Shown: one piece after another, positions 1-7,708 of the stretch | Layout of the letters: each line of letters opens with the position of its first letter | Numbering within the stretch: the stretch's first letter is position 1 | Source of the DNA: Hyphomicrobium sp. | GTDB lineage: Bacteria; Pseudomonadota; Alphaproteobacteria; Rhizobiales; Hyphomicrobiaceae | NCBI GenBank assembly: GCA_016716675.1 | Contig: JADJVG010000011.1 | Span: 1-64,000 of the forward strand | Direction of reading: 5' to 3' | DNA: 64,000 nt | Program-made: the position numbers and the translations under genes | Notes under the pieces: model-generated | What the model saw: only the letters and a program-made list of their open reading frames with translations | What the model was told of the DNA's origin: nothing | Database searches by the model: none

Positions 1-1
1 C

Positions 2-1396
2 CAGCGCCTGGAGCAGCGCACCACGTTCGACATGGAGATGATGGAAGCGACCGGCTCCTGCGCCGGCATCGAAAACTATTCGCGTTATCTGACGGGCCGC
101 CGCCCTGGCGATCCGCCGCCGACGCTGTTTGAATACCTGCCTGACAATGCGCTGGTCTTCGCCGACGAAAGTCACGTCACGGTGCCGCAGATCGGCGGCA
201 TGTTCCGCGGCGACTACCGCCGCAAGGCGACGCTCGCCGAATACGGCTTCCGCCTGCCGTCGTGCATGGACAATCGCCCGCTGCGCTTCGAAGAATGGGA
301 TGCCATGCGGCCGCAGTCGGTGTTCGTTTCAGCCACGCCGCAGACCTGGGAGCTTGAGCAATCCGGCGGCGTGTTTGCCGAACAGGTTATCCGTCCGACG
401 GGTCTTATCGATCCGCCGGTCGAAATCCGCAGCGCCAAGACCCAGGTCGATGATCTGCTCGACGAGGTACGCCAGGTCGCCAAGGCCGGATACCGCACGC
501 TCGTGACGGTGCTGACCAAGCGCATGGCCGAAGACCTGACCGAGTACATGCACGAAAGCGGTATTCGCGTGCGCTACATGCATTCCGACATCGAAACCTT
601 GGAGCGCATCGAGATCATCCGCGATCTCCGCCTCGGCGCCTTCGACGTGCTGATCGGTATCAACCTGCTGCGCGAGGGCCTCGATATTCCCGAATGTGCG
701 CTGGTCGCCATTTTGGACGCCGACAAGGAAGGCTTCCTGCGCTCGGAAACCTCGCTGGTGCAGACCATCGGCCGTGCGGCGCGCAACGTCGATGGCAAGG
801 TCATGCTCTACGCCGACCAGATGACCGGCTCGATGGACCGCGCCCTCGCCGAAACCAACCGCCGCCGCGAAAAGCAGGTCGCCTACAATACGGCCAATGG
901 GATCACGCCAGCATCGATCAAGCGCAACATCCACGACGTCATGTCGAGCGTCTACGAGCAGGATCATGTGACGGTTGACGCCGGCCTCACCGGCGACGAC
1001 GCGACGCTGGTCGGTCACAACCTCGCGAAGGTCATCGAAGATATGGAGCGGCGCATGAAGGCCGCCGCCGCCGATCTCGAATTCGAAACCGCGGCGCGGC
1101 TGCGCGACGAAATCAAGCGTCTGCGCGAAACCGAACTCGCCATTGCCGACGACCCTCTCGCGCGGCAATCGAGCATCGATGACAAGACCGGCGGTTTCAA
1201 AGGCGAACGCAAATACGGCAACGCCGCGAACATGCCCGCCACGTCACCCTCTGCGCGCTCGCGGAGTGAAGGGTCACGGCGCGGCGCGCAGCCGAACGAT
1301 GACGAGACGGAACAATCGCGCATTCAAACGCAATACGAACCGGGTGCAGCCGACCTACGCGCAATCGACGTCGCGCATCAAAAAAGCCGTCGCTAG
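2..1396 (+). CDS. uvrB: UvrABC system protein B (excinuclease subunit), 5'-truncated by window edge
   Basis: C-terminal two thirds of UvrB, the DNA-damage verification helicase of nucleotide excision repair, which works with UvrA and UvrC. The reading frame is open from base 2, so the start lies outside the window. Visible marks are the DESH helicase motif II near residue 55 of the visible part, FVSATP (motif III), the QTIGRAARN motif VI, and a C-terminal UVR domain (around MERRMKAAAADLEFETAARLRDEI) that contacts UvrC. After the UVR domain the frame runs into a low-complexity tail and stops at 1396. The usual alphaproteobacterial tail, with a KPSLDEMGPGTD-like motif, is found next in another frame, so the tail is probably frameshifted (see the next entry). 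Confidence 0.97.
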   Translation, partial: QRLEQRTTFDMEMMEATGSCAGIENYSRYLTGRRPGDPPPTLFEYLPDNALVFADESHVTVPQIGGMFRGDYRRKATLAEYGFRLPSCMDNRPLRFEEWDAMRPQSVFVSATPQTWELEQSGGVFAEQVIRPTGLIDPPVEIRSAKTQVDDLLDEVRQVAKAGYRTLVTVLTKRMAEDLTEYMHESGIRVRYMHSDIETLERIEIIRDLRLGAFDVLIGINLLREGLDIPECALVAILDADKEGFLRSETSLVQTIGRAARNVDGKVMLYADQMTGSMDRALAETNRRREKQVAYNTANGITPASIKRNIHDVMSSVYEQDHVTVDAGLTGDDATLVGHNLAKVIEDMERRMKAAAADLEFETAARLRDEIKRLRETELAIADDPLARQSSIDDKTGGFKGERKYGNAANMPATSPSARSRSEGSRRGAQPNDDETEQSRIQTQYEPGAADLRAIDVAHQKSRR

Positions 1397-1674
1397 ACGA
1401 CATGGGGCCGGGCACCGATCGTCCGATCCCAGCCGCGCGCATCCAGAACGTCGATAGCCGCGTCAAGGCTGGCGCGTTCGGCGAGAAGATCGCAGGGCCG
1501 CATAAGCCGACGCTGGATGAAATGGGTCCGCACGCCTCGCTGCCGGTCAAGACATCCGGCAAACCACTGCCGGAAAAGCCGGCGCTACCAACGCGCACCC
1601 GCGAATTCGACGATCCGGCCGAAAAAGGCAAACGCCGCGGTCGCCCGAAGAAGACCGGCCGTCAGGGCGCTTAA
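1381..1674 (+). other. Displaced C-terminal tail of UvrB in another frame
   Basis: Frame 1 reads KKPSLDDMGPGTDRP at 1381-1425 and later KPTLDEMGPHASLP, then ends with the basic KRRGRPKKTGRQGA at 1674. These short repeats and the AT-hook-like GRPKK end are what I expect at the disordered C-terminus of rhizobial UvrB proteins. Here they are out of frame with the uvrB body, which stops at 1396. A one-base loss between about 1300 and 1390 would join the two. An ATG at 1402 would allow a separate 90-residue protein, but the family resemblance crosses that ATG, so I take it as uvrB coding sequence. Confidence 0.7.
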
Positions 1675-1718
1675 TTCCGGGCGCTTAATCCTGAATGCTT
1701 TGGCTGTTCGCGCTGAAT

Positions 1719-2066
1719 CTAAGATGCGGCGCGGAGGGAGCTGCGAACCCGGCTCGACGCTTCAAGATTGCGTAGGATCAACAGCAGGGTGTGGCGCACC
1801 GCTTCATCGACGGTATCGACGAAATGGTTGGCCTCGCCCATATTCGACGAGACCCAGACCAGCGTTCCCGCCGTCACCCGCCAGCTTCCGAAATAGGTTT
1901 TACCCTTGAGGATGGTGACGCCGGCGCCAGTCAGCCCTTCGCGTACGGAGAACCCGCTGGCGCTGATTTCAGGAATATCCAAAAGGCTTTGACGCAATTG
2001 CTGGTCGAGGGGCGCTGACAACATGAGAACTCTGACACGCTGATCGGATTGAACAATTGAGGCCAT
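1719..2066 (-). CDS. Conserved hypothetical protein, 115 aa
   Basis: I do not recognise this family. The start at 2066 (MASIVQSDQR) is chosen because GGAGGG lies just upstream on the minus strand; the open frame continues 31 codons further without a better site. The protein is soluble, with no signal peptide or membrane segment. It has alternating beta-like stretches (VRVLMLSAP, GAGVTILKGKTYFGSWRV, GTLVWVSS) and a helical second half. It converges on the end of uvrB and is divergent from the thioesterase gene, with about 130 bases for two promoters. Confidence 0.6.
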   Translation of the reverse strand: MASIVQSDQRVRVLMLSAPLDQQLRQSLLDIPEISASGFSVREGLTGAGVTILKGKTYFGSWRVTAGTLVWVSSNMGEANHFVDTVDEAVRHTLLLILRNLEASSRVRSSLRAAS

Positions 2067-2194
2067 CCTACCCTCCGATATATTGCTCAACCGTTTATGT
2101 CCGCGCCGGATTGAGAAAATTACCGGGCTATGCTCTGCACAACCGCTTGCGTTAAACACTCCTCAAGCCCCCAAAGTCCAGCCGGGATAAACCG

Positions 2195-2632
2195 ATGCCA
2201 AACTCGCGACCCAACGATGCCGCTCCGCCTCAGCGCACCATGCCCGTGGCGGAGGCGGCCATCCGAACCATCGCCATGCCGGCGGACACCAATCCGGCAG
2301 GCGATATTTTCGGCGGCTGGCTGATGTCGCAAATGGACCATGCCGCCGGCAATGCCGCCTCCCGTCTATCGCAAGGCCGCTGCGCCACCGTGGCGGTCGA
2401 AACCATGACGTTTCTATCGCCGGTGCGGGTGGGCGATGAAGTGAGCATCTGGGCAACGCTCGTCAAACGCGGCCGTACCTCAATGACGTTTGATGTCGAG
2501 GCTTGGCGCCGCCCGCGCGATGGCGAAGCCACGACCTGCGTAACACGCGCCCTTTTCACCTTCGTCGCCCTCGATCAGGCCGGGCGGCCACGGCCTCTAC
2601 CGGTGGCCAATACCGGCGAAACCTGGGTGTGA
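2195..2632 (+). CDS. Acyl-CoA thioesterase, hotdog fold (YciA type)
   Basis: A 145-residue single hotdog-domain acyl-CoA thioesterase, which hydrolyses fatty acyl-CoAs to free acid and CoA in the cytoplasm. The key stretch NPAGDIFGGWLMSQMDHAAG (about residues 32-51) contains the catalytic Asp and the helix-capping GGW of YciA-like enzymes. VAVETMTFLSPVRVGDEV follows as the central strand. The length fits the family (130-160). The start at 2195 follows a purine-rich GCCGGGATAAACC. It stands alone, with a small membrane protein 54 bases downstream that may share its transcript. Confidence 0.9.
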   Translation: MPNSRPNDAAPPQRTMPVAEAAIRTIAMPADTNPAGDIFGGWLMSQMDHAAGNAASRLSQGRCATVAVETMTFLSPVRVGDEVSIWATLVKRGRTSMTFDVEAWRRPRDGEATTCVTRALFTFVALDQAGRPRPLPVANTGETWV

Positions 2633-2686
2633 TACAGACGAGATCGAACCGCGCCACATCTCAACACCGCACTCCGGAGAACCCTG

Positions 2687-2950
2687 ATGACTGCCACGTC
2701 CACACCCTGCCGATGGTTTTTTCAGGCGTGGCTGGTAGCGAGTTTGGCATGGTTGGTATTCATCGCGTGGCGGACGATCGAGGGTTGGCCCGCCATTCCG
2801 CTGGACATGGGCGGCGCCGACCCGTCAACGGATGCCGCGTATCAAGCGGCGCAATTGCAGCACGTCGCCCGCGCGGTCGGGCTCGCCGTGGCGGCACCTG
2901 TGGTTGCATTCCTAATGTTTAAGCTGGTCTGCCGTGCGCGCCGAGGCTAG
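2687..2950 (+). CDS. Small two-pass membrane protein
   Basis: An 87-residue protein with two hydrophobic segments (about residues 11-27 and 64-82) separated by a polar loop carrying DMGGADPSTDAAYQAAQLQ, and ending in a basic CRARRG. A GGAGAACCCTG ribosome site precedes the ATG. No family recognised. It follows the thioesterase in the same direction and converges on the secreted protein gene at 2972. Confidence 0.6.
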   Translation: MTATSTPCRWFFQAWLVASLAWLVFIAWRTIEGWPAIPLDMGGADPSTDAAYQAAQLQHVARAVGLAVAAPVVAFLMFKLVCRARRG

Positions 2951-2971
2951 GCAGCGCGCAGCCGGCGCGTG

Positions 2972-3475
2972 TCAGCACTTCTTGAGCGTTGCCGCCAGTT
3001 CGCGGAAGACTTCCGACTTCTGCGGCAGCACCCTCACCGACTGATCACAGCCTTCACCGGCAACAGCCATGGTCGCTTGGAAAAAGCGGCCATCGAGACG
3101 GATTTCAAACCCCGTCGGCGTGACGTTGCCGTCGACCGTCCCGTCGATGTCGTTGATCTTGTCTTGCCAGCGGCCGATGACCTTGTTGCCTTCAACCTGC
3201 AACTGGGTGGCCGCATGCAGCTTGAAGTTGGCGCCATCGTCACAGCGCAAATTCTGCTGGAGGCCTGGCGCATCTTTGCGCGGCAGATACGTCACCACGC
3301 ATTTGAAACTCGACTGGGGGCCAGACGATGGCGTCATCACGGCGTTGCCGACCCAGCGGCCGGCCAGATGCAACAGCGGATCAGCCACCGGCGTGGCAGC
3401 CTGCATTTCGGTAGCGATAAATCCGCATCCCGTTAGCACGCCAAGCGCTGCGACAGCATGGTACATCTTACTCAT
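2972..3475 (-). CDS. Secreted beta-rich protein, paralogue of the 3812 and 4474 products
   Basis: A 167-residue exported protein. The start at 3475 (MSKMYHAV) has GAGGGAG upstream. The N-terminus is a signal peptide with GCGFIATEMQA, perhaps a lipoprotein or a normal AxA cleavage. The mature part begins LLHLAGRWVGNAV, then FKCVVTY and QNLRC, giving a G-x-W-x-G entry strand and two spaced cysteines. The two genes at 3812 and 4474 show the same order of motifs. This copy ends with an additional Cys pair (GEGCDQ and the terminal KKC). Function unknown; the layout recalls small periplasmic lipocalin-like barrels, but this is inference. Confidence 0.75.
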   Translation of the reverse strand: MSKMYHAVAALGVLTGCGFIATEMQAATPVADPLLHLAGRWVGNAVMTPSSGPQSSFKCVVTYLPRKDAPGLQQNLRCDDGANFKLHAATQLQVEGNKVIGRWQDKINDIDGTVDGNVTPTGFEIRLDGRFFQATMAVAGEGCDQSVRVLPQKSEVFRELAATLKKC

Positions 3476-3811
3476 CGTCGTACTCCCTCGACCGGTGACA
3501 CAACCGGATTTAGCCCCTGCACGAAAGCCGGACGGCCCTGGGCTGCGGCTTTTTGTGCAAAATTGCCGATGTCTTGGTGCTGCCCCGCGAAAAGCACCCG
3601 TGACTCTTGGTCTCTGATCGCGACCTATTGTGGGCAGCAATGGGGTAACTTCGAGAGAATCCGGCCTTGCCGAGCGCACGCGCGGAGAATAATCCAAAAG
3701 CCCGCCTTGCAGAGCAGACCCAAGTTCCCCATCCTGATAGGTGCATTAAAAAGGTCGCTGGCCCGCCCCCGGCCCCGCCTGTCCCACATCATATTAGCTC
3801 AGGAGAGCCCT
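3476..3811. other. Divergent intergenic region between two secreted-protein genes
   Basis: 336 bases between the divergent genes at 3475 (minus) and 3812 (plus). It must hold both promoters. No convincing gene, repeat or hairpin is seen; open frames crossing it have no family resemblance. The plus-strand gene has AGGAGAGCCC just ahead of its ATG at the right edge. Confidence 0.5.
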
Positions 3812-4318
3812 ATGAAATTTTCGACGAGTCCGCGCAGCCATTCGAATGCGCTTGTCATGGCCGCAGCGCTCGCAACATTCTCGGCCGCCACGATGGCGCC
3901 GGCAACAGATGCCCACGCCGCCGCCGCGTTCGACGCGTTGAAGGGTGGCTGGTCGGGCAGCGGTACTGCACGCTTTGCCAGCGGGGACACAGAGAAACTG
4001 CGCTGCACCGCCCGCTACTCGGGTGGTGGATCGAGTTTGTCGCTCAACCTCAAGTGCGCAAGCTCATCGGCGCAGATCAATCTGACCGGTCATCTCGACG
4101 CCAACGGCAACAAGGTGTCGGGCAATTGGAGCGAGAATTCGTACGGCCAGAGCGGCGAAGCGTACGGCTCAGCAACCGGAAATTCGGTACGCCTCAGGAT
4201 TTCGGGCACACAGTCTGGCTTTCTGACGCTGAACGTTTCGGGGCGCCGGCATACGGTTGCCATCACGACCAAAGGTTCCACCCTCCAATCCGTTAACGTG
4301 AGCTTAGGGCGACGCTGA
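3812..4318 (+). CDS. Secreted beta-rich protein (paralogue family member)
   Basis: A 168-residue exported protein starting at the ATG at 3812, right after CAGGAGAGCCC. A long signal peptide ends near DAHAAAA (about residue 36). The mature domain starts FDALKGGWSGSGTARF, followed by LRCTARY, then LNLKCASSSAQI, then GNWSENSYGQSG, and closes with VNVSLGRR. Each of these has a counterpart in the 4474 product (FQSLAGTWNGSGTANF, LRCKGYY, LSIRC, GEWEERTYNQSG, INISMSR), so the two are clear paralogues. Two conserved cysteines suggest a disulfide in the periplasm. Function unknown. Confidence 0.8.
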   Translation: MKFSTSPRSHSNALVMAAALATFSAATMAPATDAHAAAAFDALKGGWSGSGTARFASGDTEKLRCTARYSGGGSSLSLNLKCASSSAQINLTGHLDANGNKVSGNWSENSYGQSGEAYGSATGNSVRLRISGTQSGFLTLNVSGRRHTVAITTKGSTLQSVNVSLGRR

Positions 4319-4473
4319 TTTGATGACCCTCAGGCGGCCATTTTGCCTTCCAGGCAATTTGGCCAGTGGTGTCGCAAGGTGGCCACACTCTTGCGATTGA
4401 TAGGGCTCGCCAAATTCGCCTGAGCGGACGATAATGCGCCGTCTCAGACATCTCGGACAGGGAGGGACTTCTG

Positions 4474-4974
4474 GTGCTGCGCGTGGCTGATTTTTCGCGA
4501 ATTTCAAAGCGGTTGCCCATATTGGCAGCGGCAGTGCTTTGCATGAGCGCATTGGCGCCTGTGCAAGCCGCCGATAATCCCTTCCAATCGCTCGCCGGAA
4601 CCTGGAACGGGTCGGGCACCGCCAACTTCGAAGGCGGCACGAAAGAGAGCTTGCGCTGCAAGGGCTATTACACCAACGGCTCCGGCGGCGCGAACCTCGG
4701 CTTGTCGATCCGCTGCGCCAACGCGTCAGCCAAGGTCGAACTGAGAGCCAACCTGAATTACGCCAACGGCGCCGTCACCGGTGAATGGGAAGAACGCACC
4801 TATAACCAGTCGGGCACCGTCAACGGCAAAGCATCGTCCAACAAGCTGACGCTGGCGATCAGCGGCGGCATTCAGGGCTCGATGGCCGTATCCGTCGGCG
4901 GCAAAAGCCACTCGGTGAACGTTTCCACCAGCGGCCCGGTGCTTAAAGGCATCAACATTTCGATGTCGCGCTAA
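4474..4974 (+). CDS. Secreted beta-rich protein (paralogue family member)
   Basis: A 166-residue exported protein with a GTG start at 4474, chosen because GGGAGGG sits 7 bases upstream. The signal peptide ends at APVQAAD (about residue 33). The mature protein follows the same motif order as the 3812 product: G-x-W-x-GSGTA, an LRC, an IRC, a GEWEERTYNQSG stretch and a repetitive strand end (VSVGGKSHSVNVS). The next gene starts 20 bases downstream and is probably co-transcribed. Function unknown. Confidence 0.8.
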   Translation: MLRVADFSRISKRLPILAAAVLCMSALAPVQAADNPFQSLAGTWNGSGTANFEGGTKESLRCKGYYTNGSGGANLGLSIRCANASAKVELRANLNYANGAVTGEWEERTYNQSGTVNGKASSNKLTLAISGGIQGSMAVSVGGKSHSVNVSTSGPVLKGINISMSR

Positions 4975-4994
4975 TTGCGCCCGGAGGACACCGC

Positions 4995-5351
4995 ATGCAA
5001 TTGAAATTGACAGCAGCTTCCGTTGCGGTGGCCCTCGCGCTGTTACCTGCTCTTACAACACCGTCTGATGCCGGGCGTCGCGACTACAACAGCCGCGGCT
5101 ACGAGGACGGCCTCATCATCACGGCCTACAGCCGCCACGGCAACGGCGCAGTCGATGGACCGATCCGCCGTGGCCGCTACGCCTGGGAAGTTCGTCTTCC
5201 TGGCGGCACCTGGGTCAGCTGCCGGCGCAGCTGCGAAGAAACTCTGCGCGTCCAGACCGTCGATATTTTCGAAACCGATGGCCGCATGGTCGGCTATGGC
5301 ACGCTGCAAAATCAGTGCGGCGTCTTTGGTTGCCTCGAACTCAACTTCTGA
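4995..5351 (+). CDS. Small secreted protein, 118 aa, with paired cysteines
   Basis: An exported 118-residue protein. The signal peptide covers residues 1-27 (cleavage near SDAG). The mature part is rich in Gly, Arg and Tyr, with a WVSCRRSCEETLR pair of cysteines and a C-terminal NQCGVFGCLELNF pair, likely two disulfides. GGAGGACACCGC precedes the ATG. It sits 20 bases after the 4474 gene. Family not recognised. Confidence 0.7.
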   Translation: MQLKLTAASVAVALALLPALTTPSDAGRRDYNSRGYEDGLIITAYSRHGNGAVDGPIRRGRYAWEVRLPGGTWVSCRRSCEETLRVQTVDIFETDGRMVGYGTLQNQCGVFGCLELNF

Positions 5352-5372
5352 GGTTGAGCCCCACGCCGGCGC

Positions 5373-6035
5373 TCACACCAGAAACGGATTGGTCTTGCGC
5401 TCGGGGCCGAACTGGCCGGGCGGGCCGTGGCCGCAGATAAAGGCCACATCGTCGCCGAGCGGCAGCAGCTTTGTCTTGATGGCGCTGATCAGCGCATCGT
5501 GATCGCCATACGGGAAATCCGTCCGCCCGATCGATCCGCGAAACAGCACGTCACCAACCAGCGCAAACCGCTGTGCGCGATTGAAGTAGACGACCGACCC
5601 GGGCGAATGGCCTGGGCAGTGGAAAATTTCAAACGTATGGCCGGCAACCGTTACGGTGTCGCCCTCGTCGAACCACAGATCGGGCTTGACGTTGCGCACG
5701 CCGTCAATGCCGTACAGCTGGGCCTGCTTCTCGATGTTATCGAGCAGCATCTTATCGGCTGGATGCGGGCCTTCGATTTTCACACCGAGCTTGGCGCGCA
5801 ATTCATCGGCACCGCCTGCGTGATCGATATGGCCATGGGTCAGCAAGATCTTCTCGATTCTGATCCCGGCTTCCTTCATGCCCTGCTCGATGAGATCGAG
5901 ATCGCCACCCGGATAGACAACCGCGCCGATTTTGCTCGCCTCGTCCCAGATCAGCGAACAATTCTGCTGGAACGCCGTGACCGGAATGATGGCGACTTTG
6001 AGCGATGATTTCGGCTTTGCGGCGGGCTCGGTCAT
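5373..6035 (-). CDS. Metallo-beta-lactamase-fold hydrolase (glyoxalase II-like)
   Basis: A 220-residue MBL-fold hydrolase of the GloB-like/YcbL group. It binds two metal ions through THGHIDH (residues 66-72), HCPGHSPGSV and a late CGHGPPG, with GDVLFRGSIGR between. Members cleave thioesters such as S-lactoylglutathione; the exact substrate is not visible. I use the ATG at 6035 (MTEPAAKPKS), since homologues begin near SLKVAIIPVTAFQQNC. A GTG at 6128 in the same frame would add 31 unconserved residues. It is convergent with the 4995 gene. Confidence 0.88.
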   Translation of the reverse strand: MTEPAAKPKSSLKVAIIPVTAFQQNCSLIWDEASKIGAVVYPGGDLDLIEQGMKEAGIRIEKILLTHGHIDHAGGADELRAKLGVKIEGPHPADKMLLDNIEKQAQLYGIDGVRNVKPDLWFDEGDTVTVAGHTFEIFHCPGHSPGSVVYFNRAQRFALVGDVLFRGSIGRTDFPYGDHDALISAIKTKLLPLGDDVAFICGHGPPGQFGPERKTNPFLV

Positions 6036-6236
6036 GGAGGATTGCACTTTCAGGCTTAGCGAGGCTGATCGCGGCGGTCTTAGAGCAAATTTTGCGATCA
6101 GGGAAGCGAAGGGCTGAAGAGCCGCCACAGCCGCGCGGCACGTGCCGCTGATGCTGGCAATGCTGGAGAAGTTAGCCTGCCAGCATCAAGCGTGTGGCGA
6201 ACCTTCAGGCCATAGCCCAAAGTCGCGCGCAACGAA

Positions 6237-6268
6237 GATAAAACCGCCCAGGCAACATCCTGGGCGGC
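6237..6268 (-). terminator. Rho-independent terminator of the SRPBCC gene
   Basis: On the minus strand the stem CCGCCCAGG / CCTGGGCGG (6260-6268 and 6245-6253, six-base loop) is followed by TTTTATC. It lies about 90 bases past the stop of the minus-strand gene at 6359. Confidence 0.75.
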
Positions 6269-6358
6269 CCGGCACGGGGATGCTCGGAAGATATCAGCAC
6301 AAGACGCCCGTAGCGCCCGCGGCGCTATCAAGCGCCGCAGACACTGGGGCAACGCCCG

Positions 6359-6838
6359 TTACTTCGTAGACTTTTCAACCAGTGCATCGACACCCGCTGC
6401 ATAAACGCCGGAGATGGCCTTCACAGATTCGTCGTCCGTTGAGCCCTTCTTGGCATCAAAAGTGCCGGCCCAGTCATAGGTCGCGCCTTTATCGTCGGCC
6501 ACAACCTTCAACGTCGACTTGTAATTGCTGACCGGCAGAACGCCATCGAGGATGATGTACGTCATGCTCCGTGCCTTGTCGTCGTGCGACACAAGCTGCT
6601 CATGGATCGTTCCGCCGCCCTTCAAGTGCAGCATGCGTTCCGTTTTGCCGTCTTTGTTGGTCAGTTCGCACTTCTCAACGGCTGGGTGCCACGTCGAAAT
6701 TCCGCAGAAATCATTGCCGACCGCTGCCCAGGCCTTGTCTGGGGTCGCGGTGGTCTGCTTGCTGTAGTGTGCTTCAAGTGCCGATGCCGACGTTGCCGAA
6801 ACGGCGGTCGCGAGTGCGACCAGCGCCAATTGCTTCAT
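6359..6838 (-). CDS. Secreted SRPBCC-family (polyketide cyclase/dehydrase-like) protein
   Basis: A 159-residue protein with a signal peptide (residues 1-21, ending SASALEA). The domain looks like SRPBCC (START/Bet v1-like ligand-binding fold): AHYSKQTTATPDKAWAAVGNDFCGISTWHPAVEKCEL opens it, as in polyketide cyclase-like proteins. GGTIHEQLVSHDD and TYDWAGTFDAK are strand segments. The start at 6838 has GGAGGAAA upstream. It is followed by its own terminator and preceded, 167 bases away, by the response regulator gene on the same strand. Ligand unknown. Confidence 0.82.
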   Translation of the reverse strand: MKQLALVALATAVSATSASALEAHYSKQTTATPDKAWAAVGNDFCGISTWHPAVEKCELTNKDGKTERMLHLKGGGTIHEQLVSHDDKARSMTYIILDGVLPVSNYKSTLKVVADDKGATYDWAGTFDAKKGSTDDESVKAISGVYAAGVDALVEKSTK

Positions 6839-7005
6839 AGATGTTTCCTCCGATACCGGGGATCCCTGGCCCTCGAGCACTAAGGAGGCACGTGAGCAGC
6901 AAGGATCTTCTCCGTGCCATTGATCCTGCCGGTACGGCCAAATGGCTTGGTCAGGCGCGAGGAAGATGTTTGTAAGAAATTTGTCAGGAGCGGCAGCGCT
7001 GAGGC

Positions 7006-7692
7006 TCACGGGTCATAGCGATACCCTGATCCATGCACGGTTGAAATGATGCGCGGCAGGCTGGGATCGATTTCGACTTTGCGCCGCAGCGCGGAGATGA
7101 ATTGGTCGAGCGCCCTGCTATTTGAGAAGTGATGCTGGCCCCAGCATTCATCGTAAAGCTGGTTGCGCGTCACCACGAATTTCGCGTGCTTATGCAGCAT
7201 AGTCAGCACAGCAACCTCCCGCGCCGACAGGGCGATGACCTTGTTTCCGCGATAGGCGCGCAGGGCCCTCGGGTCGATCCGCAAGTCGCTCATCACGAAA
7301 ACGCCGTCGTCCGCGCTTGGCTGCACAGGGACCATCGCCCGCCGGCTGATGGCCTTGATACGCGCAATCAACTCGCGCGTGCCGAATGGCTTGCCCATGT
7401 AGTCGTCGGCCCCCATGCCGAGGCCCAGAACGCGGTCGATCTCCTCGTTGTGGGCGGTGAGGAACAGAATGGGCACCGTACCGTTGCGCCCGCGAATGCG
7501 CTTACAGGCTTCGAAGCCGTCGATCCCGGGCATCGAGACATCGAGAATGCAGAAATCAGGCGCCGCCGATTCAAAGGTCGCGACGGCGCTCAATCCGCAT
7601 TTGGCTGTTACCGTTTCGAAGCCTTCGAGTTGCAGCAACTCGGCCAAGCCTCGCCTGAGGTTTGCATCGTCTTCTGCAATGAGGATCAGCAT
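7006..7692 (-). CDS. Response regulator, OmpR/PhoB family
   Basis: A 228-residue two-domain DNA-binding response regulator. The receiver domain has the acidic pair EDD (residues 7-9), the phospho-acceptor Asp51 (FCILDVSMPG), a switch Thr (FLTAHN) and Lys in MGKPFG. The C-terminal winged helix ends VHGSGYRYDP. The start at 7692 is placed after AGGAGG; further in-frame codons upstream run into the kinase gene. The kinase stop is 16 bases upstream, so the two form one transcript. Target genes cannot be read from the sequence; the neighbouring SRPBCC gene is a candidate. Confidence 0.93.
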   Translation of the reverse strand: MLILIAEDDANLRRGLAELLQLEGFETVTAKCGLSAVATFESAAPDFCILDVSMPGIDGFEACKRIRGRNGTVPILFLTAHNEEIDRVLGLGMGADDYMGKPFGTRELIARIKAISRRAMVPVQPSADDGVFVMSDLRIDPRALRAYRGNKVIALSAREVAVLTMLHKHAKFVVTRNQLYDECWGQHHFSNSRALDQFISALRRKVEIDPSLPRIISTVHGSGYRYDP

Positions 7693-7708
7693 CGCATGAA
7701 GCCTCCTG

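Noticed and set aside
329..1168. 279-codon minus-strand open frame inside uvrB
   Set aside because: Antisense shadow of a GC-rich conserved gene; no ribosome site or family resemblance.
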